From Pseudomonas benzenivorans (GTDB lineage: Bacteria; Pseudomonadota; Gammaproteobacteria; Pseudomonadales; Pseudomonadaceae), in NCBI RefSeq assembly GCF_900100495.1, contig NZ_FNCT01000010.1, positions 1-64,000 on the forward strand: a DNA stretch of 64,000 nucleotides, read 5' to 3'. Both the position numbers and the translations under genes were made by a program. Below the pieces are notes generated by a model. The model was given only the letters and a program-made list of their open reading frames with translations, was not told where the DNA came from and did not search any database. Every line of letters begins with the position of its first letter. The stretch's first letter is position 1. This document shows positions 26,209-35,403 of the stretch, piece by piece.

Positions 26209-27130
26209 AAGCCTCTTCTCGATAGTCCTGCCCCACCTCACGCAGCACCTCCTGGCACCACTGCGCCGCCAGCGACAGCGGCAGCGTGGCATTGCTGCAG
26301 ATGCCCACCGAGCCGCCCGGCTCCTGGATGCCGAGCGCCAGCTCGACCAGTTCGCCGGTGCGCAAATCCAGGCGTACCGCATCCAGCGGCGCGATCCAGA
26401 TCGCCTCGCTGCACAGCACATAGCGCCGGCTGAGGGCCAGCGACAGGGTTTCCAGGCGCTGGCGCGGCTGGGCGATGCCGCACTGCACGAACAGGCTGTC
26501 GGCGAACTTGCGGATGGTGGTGCCGGCCAGCGGCAGCACCAGCGGGTAGTCTTCCAGCTGGCCGCGCTGTAGCGGCCCGGCCAGCAGCGGATGCCCCGCG
26601 CGCACCACCAGGGTCATGGATTCGCTGTACAGGTGCTCGAAGGTCAGCCCCTGGATCTGCGGGCTGTCGGTCATCCTCCCGACCACCAGGTCCAGCTCGC
26701 CGACGCGCAACTGCGACAGCAGGTAGGCACTCGGCCCGGTCACCACGCTGACCACCAGTGCCGAGTGCCGCTGATGCAGGCGCCGCACCACCTCCGGCAC
26801 CAGCAGGCTCTCGACCGTCGAGAGCACGCCGAGCCTGACCGTCCCCGCGGCATATTCGCCGCCGCGCAGGCTGCTGACCCCGTCGCGCAGGGCCTGCACG
26901 CACGGCCCGGCATAGCGCAGGAAGGCCACCCCGGCCTCGCTCAGGCTGACGCCGCTCTTGCTGCGCTCGAACAGGCTGGCGGCGAGCAGCACCTCCAGTT
27001 CCTTGAGGGTCTTGGAGATCGCCGGCTGGCTCACCGCCAGCTTGTCGGCCGCCCGCGCCAGGCTGCCCTGGCGGGCCACCTCGAGGAAACACAGCAGATG
27101 GCGGAATTTGATGCGGGTGTCGATATTCAC
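26201..27130 (-). CDS. pcaQ: LysR-family regulator of protocatechuate genes
   Basis: A 309-residue LysR-type regulator. The helix-turn-helix is near residues 24-43 (LARAADKLAVSQPAISKTLK), followed by the typical LTTR effector domain (GTVRLGVLSTVESLLVPEVV). In other proteobacteria PcaQ activates pcaHG-type operons with beta-carboxymuconate/gamma-carboxymuconolactone as signals. It precedes pcaH in the same direction, and a perfect PcaQ-type palindrome overlaps its 3' end, which supports the name. Start is ATG 27130 (MNIDTRIKFRHLLCF). Confidence 0.9.
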   Translation of the reverse strand: MNIDTRIKFRHLLCFLEVARQGSLARAADKLAVSQPAISKTLKELEVLLAASLFERSKSGVSLSEAGVAFLRYAGPCVQALRDGVSSLRGGEYAAGTVRLGVLSTVESLLVPEVVRRLHQRHSALVVSVVTGPSAYLLSQLRVGELDLVVGRMTDSPQIQGLTFEHLYSESMTLVVRAGHPLLAGPLQRGQLEDYPLVLPLAGTTIRKFADSLFVQCGIAQPRQRLETLSLALSRRYVLCSEAIWIAPLDAVRLDLRTGELVELALGIQEPGGSVGICSNATLPLSLAAQWCQEVLREVGQDYREEAYP

Positions 27131-27149
27131 CGGATTTCCCTTAGCTGAG

Positions 27150-28031
27150 TTAGCGCTGCACGCGGAAGGCTTTCGGCGACTGCCCCGTGCCGCGCTTGAA
27201 GAACCGGGAAAAATACGCCGGTTCGGAAAAACCCAGGCTGTCCGACACCTGGTTGACGGTCATGGCGGTGTAGACCAGGCAGCGCTTGGCTTCCAGCAGC
27301 AGCCTGAGGTTGATCATCTGCAACGCCGACTGCCCGGCCAGGCGTCGGCACAGCGCATTCAGGTGCGCGGCGCTGATGCCCAGACTGGCGGCATAGTGCT
27401 CGATCGGCCGGTGCTCGCGAAACTGTGCCTCGAGCAGTTGGGTGAAGCCCTGCAGGTGCGCGCGACCGCGGTCCGGTTGGCTGGATTCGGCTTGCGCCTG
27501 CTGCAACGCGCAGCGGCCGATCCACACCAGCAGCAGGCTGAGCAACGACTGCAGCATCAGCTCGCGTCCCGGCGCCTGGCCCGCGTACTCCGCGCCGATC
27601 GACTCGAACAGCCCATCCAGGTAGCCCTTGGCCTCCCCCACCGGATAGCAGGCGGCGCGCTGCAGCAGGCGGCCGTCGAGGGCGCTGGCGAGCTGCTCGG
27701 CCAGCGGCAGGGCCAGGGTCAGCACCTGCCCCTGGATGTCCCGCGAGAAGCGGAAACCATGCACGCTGAGCGCCGGCACCACCTGCAAGGCCGGCTGTAC
27801 GACCCGGCTGGTCTGCCCCTCCACCTGCAACTCGGCCTGCCCGCTCTGCACATACAGCAGCTGCACCAGATCGCCATGCCGATGCGGCTTGATCTCCCAG
27901 TCGTGCAGGCGGCTGCGCTCGGCGATCGACTCGCAATGGATCAGGTCCGGCGTCGGCCAGGCGGCCGTCTCGCCGTACAGCTTGAACACCGGCACCGCAG
28001 CGGCGGCGTTCTTCGGCATCGCTCCCGACAT
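27150..28031 (-). CDS. pobR: AraC-family activator of pobA
   Basis: A 293-residue AraC-type regulator. An N-terminal cupin-like ligand domain contains LHDWEIKPHRHGDLVQLLYV. Two C-terminal helix-turn-helix units follow (HYAASLGISAAHLNALCRRL and VNQVSDSLGFSEPAYFSRFF, ending FKRGTGQSPKAFR). It is divergent from pobA across 135 bases, the usual arrangement for the Pseudomonas AraC-type PobR, which responds to 4-hydroxybenzoate. The first ATG (28031) is used; a second ATG four codons later is possible. Confidence 0.92.
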   Translation of the reverse strand: MSGAMPKNAAAAVPVFKLYGETAAWPTPDLIHCESIAERSRLHDWEIKPHRHGDLVQLLYVQSGQAELQVEGQTSRVVQPALQVVPALSVHGFRFSRDIQGQVLTLALPLAEQLASALDGRLLQRAACYPVGEAKGYLDGLFESIGAEYAGQAPGRELMLQSLLSLLLVWIGRCALQQAQAESSQPDRGRAHLQGFTQLLEAQFREHRPIEHYAASLGISAAHLNALCRRLAGQSALQMINLRLLLEAKRCLVYTAMTVNQVSDSLGFSEPAYFSRFFKRGTGQSPKAFRVQR

Positions 28032-28166
28032 GTGATAGACCCGCGAAAAATCCAGAAACCTTGTTGGATATTGCCTTCAAAGGCGACCGCCATCCACAAA
28101 AAATACAGGAGTACCAATCAGACGGGGTGCCAGTCCGTGGCGCCCCCCGCACCAAGGACAACAACA

Positions 28167-29363
28167 ATGACAAGAACAGTGAAGACGCAAGTCGCCATCA
28201 TCGGCGCCGGTCCCTCCGGGCTGCTGCTCGGCCAGCTATTGCATAACGCCGGCATCGACACCGTCATCGTCGAACGCCAGGACCCCGATTACGTGCTCGG
28301 CCGGATCCGCGCCGGGGTGCTGGAACAGGGCCTGGTCGAGCTGCTGCGCGAAGCCGGGGTCGGCGCGCGCATGGACCGCGAAGGCCTGGTGCACGACGGC
28401 TTCGAACTGGCCTTCGACGGCCGCTGTGCGCACATCGACCTGAAGGGCCTGACCGGCGGCAAGACAGTGATGATCTACGGCCAGACCGAAGTCACCCGCG
28501 ACCTGATGGAGGCCCGCGCGCACTGCGGCGCGCAGACCTTCTATAGCGCCAGCAACGTGCAACCGCATGAGCTGCAGGGCGAACAACCCTACCTTACCTT
28601 CGAACACGACGGCGAAACCCTGCGCCTGGACTGCGATTACATCGCCGGCTGCGACGGCTTCCACGGCGTGGCGCGCCAGTCCATCCCCGCCGGGGTGCTC
28701 AAGGAGTTCGAACGGGTCTATCCGTTCGGCTGGCTGGGCATCCTCGCCGACACCCCGCCGGTGGCCGACGAGCTGATCTACGCCAACCACGAGCGCGGCT
28801 TCGCCCTGTGCAGCATGCGTTCGCCGACCCGCACCCGCTACTACGTGCAAGTGGGCGCAGAGGAGAAGGTCGAGGACTGGTCGGATGAGCGCTTCTGGAA
28901 CGAGCTGAAGAGCCGCCTGCCAGCCGAGGTCGCCGCGCGCCTGGTGACCGGCCCGTCGATCGAGAAGAGCATCGCCCCGCTGCGCAGCTTCGTGGTCGAA
29001 CCCATGCAATATGGTCGGCTGTTCCTGCTCGGCGACGCCGCCCACATAGTCCCGCCGACCGGCGCCAAGGGCCTCAACCTGGCGGCCAGCGACGTCAGCA
29101 CGCTGTACCGCATCCTGCTCAAGGTCTACCGCGAGGGCCGCAGCGACTTGCTGGAGCAGTACTCGGCGATCTGCCTGCGGCGGATCTGGAAGGCCGAACG
29201 CTTCTCCTGGTGGATGACCTCGCTGCTGCACCGCTTCCCGGATACCGACGCCTTCAGCCAGCGCATGCAGCAGACCGAGCTGGACTACTTCGTCGGCTCC
29301 GAGGCCGGGCGCCGGACCATCGCGGAGAACTACGTCGGCCTGCCCTACGAGCCGATCGAATAG
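28167..29363 (+). CDS. pobA: 4-hydroxybenzoate 3-monooxygenase
   Basis: A 398-residue flavoprotein that hydroxylates 4-hydroxybenzoate to protocatechuate with NADPH and O2. The FAD motif GAGPSG is at residues 13-18. LGRIRAGVLEQG and CDYIAGCDGFHG follow, and GDAAHIVPPTGAKGLNLA, the second FAD contact, lies in the last third. Almost every segment matches the P. aeruginosa and P. fluorescens enzymes. ATG 28167 follows AAGGA; a GTG four codons later (giving VKTQVAIIG) corresponds to the start of shorter homologues but lacks a ribosome site. Confidence 0.96.
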   Translation: MTRTVKTQVAIIGAGPSGLLLGQLLHNAGIDTVIVERQDPDYVLGRIRAGVLEQGLVELLREAGVGARMDREGLVHDGFELAFDGRCAHIDLKGLTGGKTVMIYGQTEVTRDLMEARAHCGAQTFYSASNVQPHELQGEQPYLTFEHDGETLRLDCDYIAGCDGFHGVARQSIPAGVLKEFERVYPFGWLGILADTPPVADELIYANHERGFALCSMRSPTRTRYYVQVGAEEKVEDWSDERFWNELKSRLPAEVAARLVTGPSIEKSIAPLRSFVVEPMQYGRLFLLGDAAHIVPPTGAKGLNLAASDVSTLYRILLKVYREGRSDLLEQYSAICLRRIWKAERFSWWMTSLLHRFPDTDAFSQRMQQTELDYFVGSEAGRRTIAENYVGLPYEPIE

Positions 29364-29369
29364 GTTTGC

Positions 29370-29398
29370 GGCCAGCCCGCGCAAGGCCCCGGCTGGCC
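29370..29398. terminator. Possible hairpin after pobA
   Basis: GGCCAGCC (29370-29377) and GGCTGGCC (29391-29398) form an eight-base stem eight bases after the pobA stop. There is no T-run, so termination strength is uncertain. Confidence 0.4.
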
Positions 29399-29465
29399 AT
29401 CGCGCCGGCGCCTCGCGCGACGGCAATGGTCATGCTGCACACGGCGCCAGCGCCGACGACAACCG

Positions 29466-29486
29466 GTAGGGTGCGCTGCGCGCACC
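29466..29486. repeat. GTAGGGTGCGCTGCGCGCACC element
   Basis: A single copy of the GTAGGGTGCGC/GCGCACC palindrome lies between the convergent ends of pobA and the 245-residue secreted protein gene. The remaining bases of this gap show no gene. Confidence 0.7.
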
Positions 29487-29572
29487 AGAAAGCCAGAGCC
29501 GCCGTGGCCGGCTATCCATGCCTCGGCAATCGGTGCGCACGGTGCAGCCGGTCTGCCGCCAGTCGTTAAGCC

Positions 29573-30310
29573 CTAGCGCGCCGCCAGCTCGTCGAGCGCC
29601 ACCACTACGCCGGCCAGGTAGCGCTCGAGGCTGCCGGTCACCTGCCCCGGATCGGGATCCAGCAGGCGCTTGCGCACGAAGCGGTAGGCCAGGCGCTGCT
29701 GGTGCAGCGCGTCGGCCTGCTCCGGCAACAGGCCGATCAGCTCGGCAAAGCCCTGCTCGATGGCCTGGTCGCGGGCGACGAACTCGGCCTCGGTGAAAGC
29801 CAGCGAGTGATCGCCGAGCACCCGCGCGCTGCGCGCCTGGGCATGCAGCAGCAGGCTGGCGATGGCGAGGCTCTGGCGGTTGAGCACTTGCTCGCGCGGC
29901 GACAGCTGGTCCTGCATCTGCCGGTAGGCGGCGGCCGCCTGGCGGTCGAGTTGCGCGCGGCTGTCGAGCAGGCCGATCAGCAGTTGCGGATAACGCGGCG
30001 CCGCGTCGCGCGACAGCGCCTGCAAGCCGTCCAGCCAGGCATCCAGGCTGGCCAGCGAATCGCCGATCGCCGGCGGCAGGTCGAGCGCTACGGCGAAGGC
30101 ATCCAGGCGCTGCTGCGCCTCGCGCAACGCCGTCAGGTGGCGGGCATCGGGTTGCGCCCGCGGGTCGGCGTCGAAGTAGAGCAGCGCATTCACCGCCAGC
30201 AGCGTCGCCTGGCTGCGCATCTGCTGGTACTGCTGCACCGGCGCGGCGGCCCAGAGCGTCGACGAGGCCAGCAGCCACAGGCTCAGGCAACCGCCCTGGA
30301 TGGGGCGCAC
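29573..30310 (-). CDS. Secreted protein of unknown function, last gene of the MMPL operon
   Basis: A 245-residue protein with no family I recognise. The first 22 residues (MRPIQGGCLSLWLLASSTLW, then AA) look like a Sec signal peptide, so it is probably periplasmic. The rest is mainly helical and rich in alanine, leucine and glutamine, with no cysteine pairs or enzyme motif seen. Translation appears to start at GTG 30310, immediately after the MMPL stop codon and behind GGGGAGG, so it is coupled to the transporter. This position suggests a periplasmic accessory of the export system; that is inference from context. Confidence 0.7.
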   Translation of the reverse strand: MRPIQGGCLSLWLLASSTLWAAAPVQQYQQMRSQATLLAVNALLYFDADPRAQPDARHLTALREAQQRLDAFAVALDLPPAIGDSLASLDAWLDGLQALSRDAAPRYPQLLIGLLDSRAQLDRQAAAAYRQMQDQLSPREQVLNRQSLAIASLLLHAQARSARVLGDHSLAFTEAEFVARDQAIEQGFAELIGLLPEQADALHQQRLAYRFVRKRLLDPDPGQVTGSLERYLAGVVVALDELAAR

Positions 30311-32746
30311 TCAAGCCTCCCCGACCGGCTGCAGCAGGCCGGAGGCTTCAGACTTTTTTTCGAACAAGCCTTGCGGCAACAGGAAGTAGGCCAGCGCCGG
30401 CAGCAGGATCAGCGCGCCGAGCATGTTCACCAGGAACATGAAGGCCAGCAGGATGCCCATGTCGGCCTGGAACTTGATCGGCGAGAAGGCCCAGGTGGCC
30501 ACGGCGATAGCCAGCGTGATGCCGGTCAGCATCACCACCTTGCCGGTGAACAGCAGCGCGCGGTAGTAGGCCTCGGACAGCGAATCGCCGGCGCGCATGC
30601 GCGCCAGGATCACACTCAGCACATAGAGCGCATAGTCGATGCCGATGCCCACGCCGAGGGCGATCACCGGCAGCGTGGCGACCTTGACGCCCATGCCCAG
30701 GCCGACCATCAGCGCCTCGCAGAGGATCGAGGTGAGCACCAGCGGCAGCACCGCGGCGAGCACCGCGCGCCAGGAGCGGAAGGTCACCCAACAGAGCAGG
30801 ATCACCGCGCCGTAGACCCAGAACAGCATCTCGCGCATGGCCTTCTTCACCACGATATTGGTCGCCGCCTCGATCCCGGCGCTGCCGGCGGCGAGCATGA
30901 ACTTCACCTCCGGCAACCGCTGCTGGGCGATGAAGGCTTCGCTGGTCTCCACCACCCGCGCCAGGGTGTCGGCCTTGTGGTCGGCCAGGTAGACGTACAG
31001 CGACAGCAGCGAGCAGCCCTGGTTGAACAGCTCGCGCGGCGCGCGGGTCTGCACCGCGCCGAGGGCGCCGTCGTTGGGGATCAGCTCGTACCACTTGAAG
31101 TTGCCCTCGTTGTAGCCGGCGGTGGCGATCTTGCTCAGGGCGGCCATGGAGTTGGTCGACTCGACGCCCGGCAGTTGCTCCAGTTGCCAGGCCAGGGCGT
31201 CCACCGCGGCCAGGGTCGGATAGCGGGTGCACTGGTCTTCCGGGGTTTTCACCATGACCACGAAGATGTCCGAGCTGGCCGCGTAGTTCTGCGTCATGAA
31301 CGCCGCATCGCGGTTGTAGCGCGAGTCCGGACGCAGCTCCGGGGCGCCGGGGTCGAGGTCGCCGACCTTCAGCTGCAGGCTGATGGCGAAGCCGCCGATC
31401 GCCAGCGCCAGCCCGACCAGGCAGGCGCCGAGCGCCCAGGAACGCCGGGTGAAGAGGTCGAGAAAGCTCCAGAACGGGTGTTTGCCGTTGGCGCTCAGCT
31501 CTGCGGTTTCCGCGCGCAGGCTGCGCGCCGCCGCCTTGGCGCCGACGCCAATATAGCTGAGCAGGATCGGCAGCAGGATCAGGTTGGTGAAGATCAGCAC
31601 CGCCACGCCGATGCTGGCGGTGATCGCCAGGTCCTGGATCACCCGGATCTCGATCACCATCAGCACGGCGAAGCCCACCGCGTCGCAGAGCAGCGCGGTC
31701 ATGCCGGCGGCGAACAGGCGGCGGAAGGTGTAGCGCGCGGCGACCACCCGGTGGGTGCCGCGGCCGACGTCCTGCATGATGCCGTTCATCTTCTGCGCGC
31801 CATGGCTCATGCCGATGGCGAACACCAGGAAGGGCACCAGCGCCGAATAGGGATCGAGGTCGTAGCCGAGGCTGGCGAGCAGGCCGATCTGCCAGAGCAC
31901 CGCCACCAGCGAGCAGAGCACCACCAGCGCGGTGCTGCGCACGCAGCGGGTGTACCAGTAGAGCACCGCCACGGTCACCAGCACGGCGGCCACGAAGAAC
32001 AGCATGACCTGCACCAGCCCGGCGATCAGGTCGCCGATGATCTTGGTGAAGCCGGTGATGTGGATCTGGATCCCTTCGCCCTGGTATTTGTCGCGCAGGA
32101 CCTCCAGGCGCCGCGAGAAAGTGCCGGCGTCCAGCGCCTTGCCGGTCTGCGGGTCGATCTCCAGCAGCGGCACGAAGATCACGCTGGACTTGAAGTTGGC
32201 GGCCACCAGCTGGCCGATCTCGCCGGAGCGGGCGACGTTGGTGCGCACCTCCTCCAGGCTGGCCGGCGAACCGTCGTAGCTGTCCGGGATCACCGTGCCG
32301 CCGTCCAGGCCCTCCTCGGTCACCGCGGTCCAGCGCGTGGTCGGCGTCCACAGCGACTTCATGTAGGGCTTGTCGACGCCGGGCAGCAGGTAGATCTCGT
32401 CGTTGAGCCGGGCCAGGGTGTCGAGGTAGCCCTGGTCGAAGATGCTGCCCTCCTCGACCGCCACGGCGATGCGGATCGAGTTGCCGAGGCCGCTCAATTC
32501 GCTGCGCTGTTCGAGGAAGTTGGCGACGTAGGGATGGGAAGTCGGGATGGTCTTCTCGAAGCTGGCGTTGAGGCCGATCTTGCTGGCCTGGTAGCCCAGC
32601 AGCAAGGTGGCCAGCAGGCAAAACAGGATCACCCAGGGACGATGGTTGAAGATCGCCCGTTCGCCCAGATTGCCCGAGCGCGGATCGAAATCCTCCAGCC
32701 GGCCGATCACTACTTGCTGTTCGAGGGAGGAATTATTGTCGTTCAC
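30311..32746 (-). CDS. MMPL/RND-superfamily transporter
   Basis: An 811-residue inner-membrane protein built as two repeats. Each has a first membrane helix (near residues 40-55 and 435-455), a large periplasmic domain and a block of five to six helices. Conserved RND/MMPL elements are FAIGMSHGAQKMNG in the first half and GVGIGIDYALYVLS in the second, the latter carrying the charged residue used for proton coupling. MMPL proteins move lipids and hydrophobic molecules; those next to DUF1302 and DUF1329 genes are a recurrent but poorly characterised type. GTG 32746 is the start, behind CGGAG. It lies 43 bases after the Ycf48-like gene. Confidence 0.88.
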   Translation of the reverse strand: MNDNNSSLEQQVVIGRLEDFDPRSGNLGERAIFNHRPWVILFCLLATLLLGYQASKIGLNASFEKTIPTSHPYVANFLEQRSELSGLGNSIRIAVAVEEGSIFDQGYLDTLARLNDEIYLLPGVDKPYMKSLWTPTTRWTAVTEEGLDGGTVIPDSYDGSPASLEEVRTNVARSGEIGQLVAANFKSSVIFVPLLEIDPQTGKALDAGTFSRRLEVLRDKYQGEGIQIHITGFTKIIGDLIAGLVQVMLFFVAAVLVTVAVLYWYTRCVRSTALVVLCSLVAVLWQIGLLASLGYDLDPYSALVPFLVFAIGMSHGAQKMNGIMQDVGRGTHRVVAARYTFRRLFAAGMTALLCDAVGFAVLMVIEIRVIQDLAITASIGVAVLIFTNLILLPILLSYIGVGAKAAARSLRAETAELSANGKHPFWSFLDLFTRRSWALGACLVGLALAIGGFAISLQLKVGDLDPGAPELRPDSRYNRDAAFMTQNYAASSDIFVVMVKTPEDQCTRYPTLAAVDALAWQLEQLPGVESTNSMAALSKIATAGYNEGNFKWYELIPNDGALGAVQTRAPRELFNQGCSLLSLYVYLADHKADTLARVVETSEAFIAQQRLPEVKFMLAAGSAGIEAATNIVVKKAMREMLFWVYGAVILLCWVTFRSWRAVLAAVLPLVLTSILCEALMVGLGMGVKVATLPVIALGVGIGIDYALYVLSVILARMRAGDSLSEAYYRALLFTGKVVMLTGITLAIAVATWAFSPIKFQADMGILLAFMFLVNMLGALILLPALAYFLLPQGLFEKKSEASGLLQPVGEA

Positions 32747-32789
32747 ATCGGACTCCGAATGCGGCCACCAAGGGCCCTAGCAAGTTGTT

Positions 32790-33869
32790 TCAGCGTTGCG
32801 CCGAGGGTAGATCGCGCGGTTGCCGGGTCAGCCCGCCGAGGCCGACGCGGATCAAGCTGCCATCGGGAGCGGCGACCAGGCCGGCGATCGAGGCGCCGGC
32901 CGGCCCCGCCAGGTGCTGGAAGCTGCGGCCCTGGTCCCGGCTGATCAGCAAGTCGCCGGCCTGGCTGGCCAGCAGCAGCGCGCCATCGGCCAGGCGGGTG
33001 GCGGCGGACAGGGCCACCTCGACGCCGGTGTCGATGCGTTGCCAGCTGGCGCCCCGGTCGCCGGACCAATAGGCGTTGCCGCGCAGGCCGAAGGCCAGCA
33101 GTTCGCCACGGGCGCTGCCCAGCAGGCCGAAGAAGCTGCCGTCATAGGGTGAGTCGAGCGCCTGGAAGCTCTGCCCGTTGTCGCTGGAGCGCAGCAGCAG
33201 ACCGCGCTCGCCGGCGATGAACAGTGCGCCGCCGGCGGCGCGAATGCCGTACAGGTTGAGGCCCTCGGGGTTCTCCACCTGCTGCATCCACGGCTGCCAG
33301 CTGGCGCCACCGTCCGCGGTGCGCAGGATCAGGCCATAGGCGCCGACCACGTAGCCGTGCCGGCGGTCGCTGAAATACAGGTCGAGAAAGGGTTTGTCCG
33401 GGCCGTCGGCGACCAGCCACTCGGCGGCCTTCAGCAACTTGGCATCGCCGCCCTCCTCGGCACTTGCCAAGGCCAGCTGCGCGGCGCGTACGCCATCCAG
33501 TTGCTTGACCCAAGTCTCGCCGCCGTCCGCGCTGTGCAGGACCACGCCGAGGTGGCCGACCGCCCAGCCGTGTTCGGCATCGACGAACTGCACCGCGGTG
33601 AGGCTGACGCTGACCGGCACCCGGGCCTGGCGCCAGCTCGCCCCGGAATCGTCGGAGAGCAGCACGATGCCGCGCTCGCCGACCGCCACCAGGCGTTCGC
33701 CGGCGCGGGTCACGGCCAGCAACACCGAACGCTGCGCCTTGGCGCTCTGCAGCGCCGGCTGGTTCAGCAGCGGAATCTGTGGCGTAGCCGCAGACTGCGC
33801 CGTCGCCCAACCGGGCAGCAGCAGCGCGGTCAACAGCAGCGCCCGGGTGAATGAAAAATTACCGATCAT
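32790..33869 (-). CDS. Ycf48/BNR-like beta-propeller protein, exported
   Basis: A 359-residue protein with an N-terminal signal peptide (MIGNFSFTRALLLTALLLPG, then WATAQ). It is followed by repeated units such as GIVLLSDDSGASWRQ, GVVLHSADGGETWVK, LILRTADGGASWQP, LLLRSSDNGQSFQ and LLISRDQGRSFQ. These Asp-box-like repeats form a Ycf48-type seven-bladed propeller, usually an assembly or docking factor. ATG 33869 follows TTGGAGCGG; upstream in-frame sequence crosses a palindrome and is not coding. It sits between DUF1329 and MMPL genes and may act as a periplasmic adaptor of the system. Confidence 0.85.
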   Translation of the reverse strand: MIGNFSFTRALLLTALLLPGWATAQSAATPQIPLLNQPALQSAKAQRSVLLAVTRAGERLVAVGERGIVLLSDDSGASWRQARVPVSVSLTAVQFVDAEHGWAVGHLGVVLHSADGGETWVKQLDGVRAAQLALASAEEGGDAKLLKAAEWLVADGPDKPFLDLYFSDRRHGYVVGAYGLILRTADGGASWQPWMQQVENPEGLNLYGIRAAGGALFIAGERGLLLRSSDNGQSFQALDSPYDGSFFGLLGSARGELLAFGLRGNAYWSGDRGASWQRIDTGVEVALSAATRLADGALLLASQAGDLLISRDQGRSFQHLAGPAGASIAGLVAAPDGSLIRVGLGGLTRQPRDLPSAQR

Positions 33870-33930
33870 GTCCGCTCCAACCACTGCAGAAGAATTAGGG
33901 TGAAAGTCGCGTAGCGACGACCTCCCTATG

Positions 33931-33975
33931 CCCTTCTCCCCTCGGGAGAAGGTGGCGCGAAGCGCCGGATGAGGG
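33931..33975. repeat. CCTTCTCCC ... GGGAGAAGG ... CCGGATGAGGG palindrome, copy 1
   Basis: CCTTCTCCCCTCGGGAGAAG continues GTGGCGCGAAGCGCCGGATG and AGGG. A nearly identical copy lies in the opposite orientation at 37217-37260; the two flank the DUF1329 and DUF1302 genes. Confidence 0.8.
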
Positions 33976-34023
33976 TGTCGCCCGGCACGCCGAGGCCTGG
34001 GCATCGGCGCGCCAGGCACTCCC

Positions 34024-35385
34024 TTAGCGCATGCTGTCGCTGGCCATGGCATCGGGAGTGAAGAACGCAGCCGTCGGCCGTGGGTAGGCCTGGTACTGCA
34101 CCTTGAGGTCGTTGGCCGCGGCGTTGAGGAAGTAGGCGCCGGTCTCCAGGTTGTAGCTGCCCCACATGACGTTGGCGGTCAGTACCGGCATTTCCGGGGC
34201 GAGCAGGGTCAGCGAGTAGTTGTGCCGGCCGAGCTTGCCCTGGGCGTCGTAGCCGTCGATCAGCAGGATCTGCCAGGAGTCCTCGTCCACGTAGTAGGTG
34301 CGCTTGGGCACCACATGGCGCTTGCCGGCCTTGAGGGTCGCCTCGACCACCCACACCCGGTGCTTCTCCCAACGCACCAGATCGGGGTTGAGGAAGCCCG
34401 GCTTGACCAGCTCGTCGCTGCTCGCCGCGGCGGCGCGGTTGTTGTTGTAGGGCACCAGCAGTTCCTTCTTGCCGACCAGCTTGAGCTCGTGGCGGTCGGT
34501 CGGGCCGAAGACCATGAAAGCCTCGTCGAAGAAGCCGACGCCGGAGGTGACGAAGTCCGGGGTGTCGTAGGCGATATTCGGCGCGCGGCGCACCCGGCGC
34601 TGACCGACCAGGTACTGCCAGGCGGCGCGCTTGGCCGGGTCCATGTCCCAGTGGGTCATCAGGCCTTCGCCGGCCTTGGACGACGGCTGCTCGGTGGCCA
34701 GCTTGCCGATCAGGTGTTTGCCGCCATAGGTCTCCAGGCTGCCCTCCTTGAAGTAGTAGGGGTGCTGGTACCAGAAGCGCGCGCGGGTGGCCTGGATCTT
34801 CTTGCCGCCGGCGGTCATCAGCCAGGTGTCGAAGGGCACGTAGAAGGTGTCGGCGCCCTGCCAGGACAGCCGATAGTTCCACAGCACCTCGGCGCCGTTC
34901 TGCGGCAGCGGGAAGGGAATCCCGCCGTAGGCGCCGCTGACCTTCTCGCTGGCCTCCTCGAGGCTGGCGCGGGTGGCGTTCTGCATTGTGTTGTCGTACA
35001 CCCACTGCGGCGCCGCGGCGCTGCGGTGGGTCGGGTAGACGTCCAGGCGATAGTCCGGGTACTTCTGCAGCAGGGCCTTGCTGCCCTCGGCCAACTGCTC
35101 GGCGTACTGCGCCATGTTGGCCGCACTGACCGAGAACAGTGGCTTGTCGGCGGCGAAGGGGTCGGCGCGCTTGTCGCCGCTCTGGTAACCGGCCGGCGCC
35201 TGGGTGTAGCCGCCGGTCCATTCGGGGATGCTGCCGTCGGCATTGCCGGCGCGCTCGCCGCCCAGCGGCATGAGGTCGGCGTTGAGCCGCGCGGCCTGGT
35301 CCGGGGAGACCGCCGCCTGGGCCAGGCCGGTACTCAACAAGGCAATGGTCAGGGCCGAAATACGCAAGGAAAGTTTGCTGTGCAT
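34024..35385 (-). CDS. DUF1329 outer-membrane lipid-handling family protein
   Basis: A 453-residue exported protein. A signal peptide (to about residue 24, LLSTGLAQA/AVS) precedes the DUF1329 sequence, recognised by LMPLGGERAGNADGSIPEWT at the mature N-terminus and the long beta-rich C-terminal half (TYYVDEDSWQILLIDGYDAQ; VMWGSYNLETGAYF). DUF1329 proteins have a LolA/LolB-like fold and are thought to bind hydrophobic molecules in the periplasm. It follows the DUF1302 gene by 18 bases, the standard pairing for these two families. Confidence 0.88.
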   Translation of the reverse strand: MHSKLSLRISALTIALLSTGLAQAAVSPDQAARLNADLMPLGGERAGNADGSIPEWTGGYTQAPAGYQSGDKRADPFAADKPLFSVSAANMAQYAEQLAEGSKALLQKYPDYRLDVYPTHRSAAAPQWVYDNTMQNATRASLEEASEKVSGAYGGIPFPLPQNGAEVLWNYRLSWQGADTFYVPFDTWLMTAGGKKIQATRARFWYQHPYYFKEGSLETYGGKHLIGKLATEQPSSKAGEGLMTHWDMDPAKRAAWQYLVGQRRVRRAPNIAYDTPDFVTSGVGFFDEAFMVFGPTDRHELKLVGKKELLVPYNNNRAAAASSDELVKPGFLNPDLVRWEKHRVWVVEATLKAGKRHVVPKRTYYVDEDSWQILLIDGYDAQGKLGRHNYSLTLLAPEMPVLTANVMWGSYNLETGAYFLNAAANDLKVQYQAYPRPTAAFFTPDAMASDSMR

Positions 35386-35403
35386 GGCGGATGAAACCTC
35401 TTA

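Noticed and set aside
26958..29363. An 801-codon plus-strand reading continuous with pobA
   Set aside because: The N-terminal half is antisense to pcaQ and pobR. PobA similarity begins only at 28167, where a ribosome site is present.
29702..32944. A 1080-codon open frame on the plus strand opposite the MMPL gene
   Set aside because: It is rich in histidine, glutamine, arginine and glycine, with no domain-like pattern, and mirrors the codon structure of the MMPL gene. High-GC antisense frames of this type are common and it has no ribosome site.
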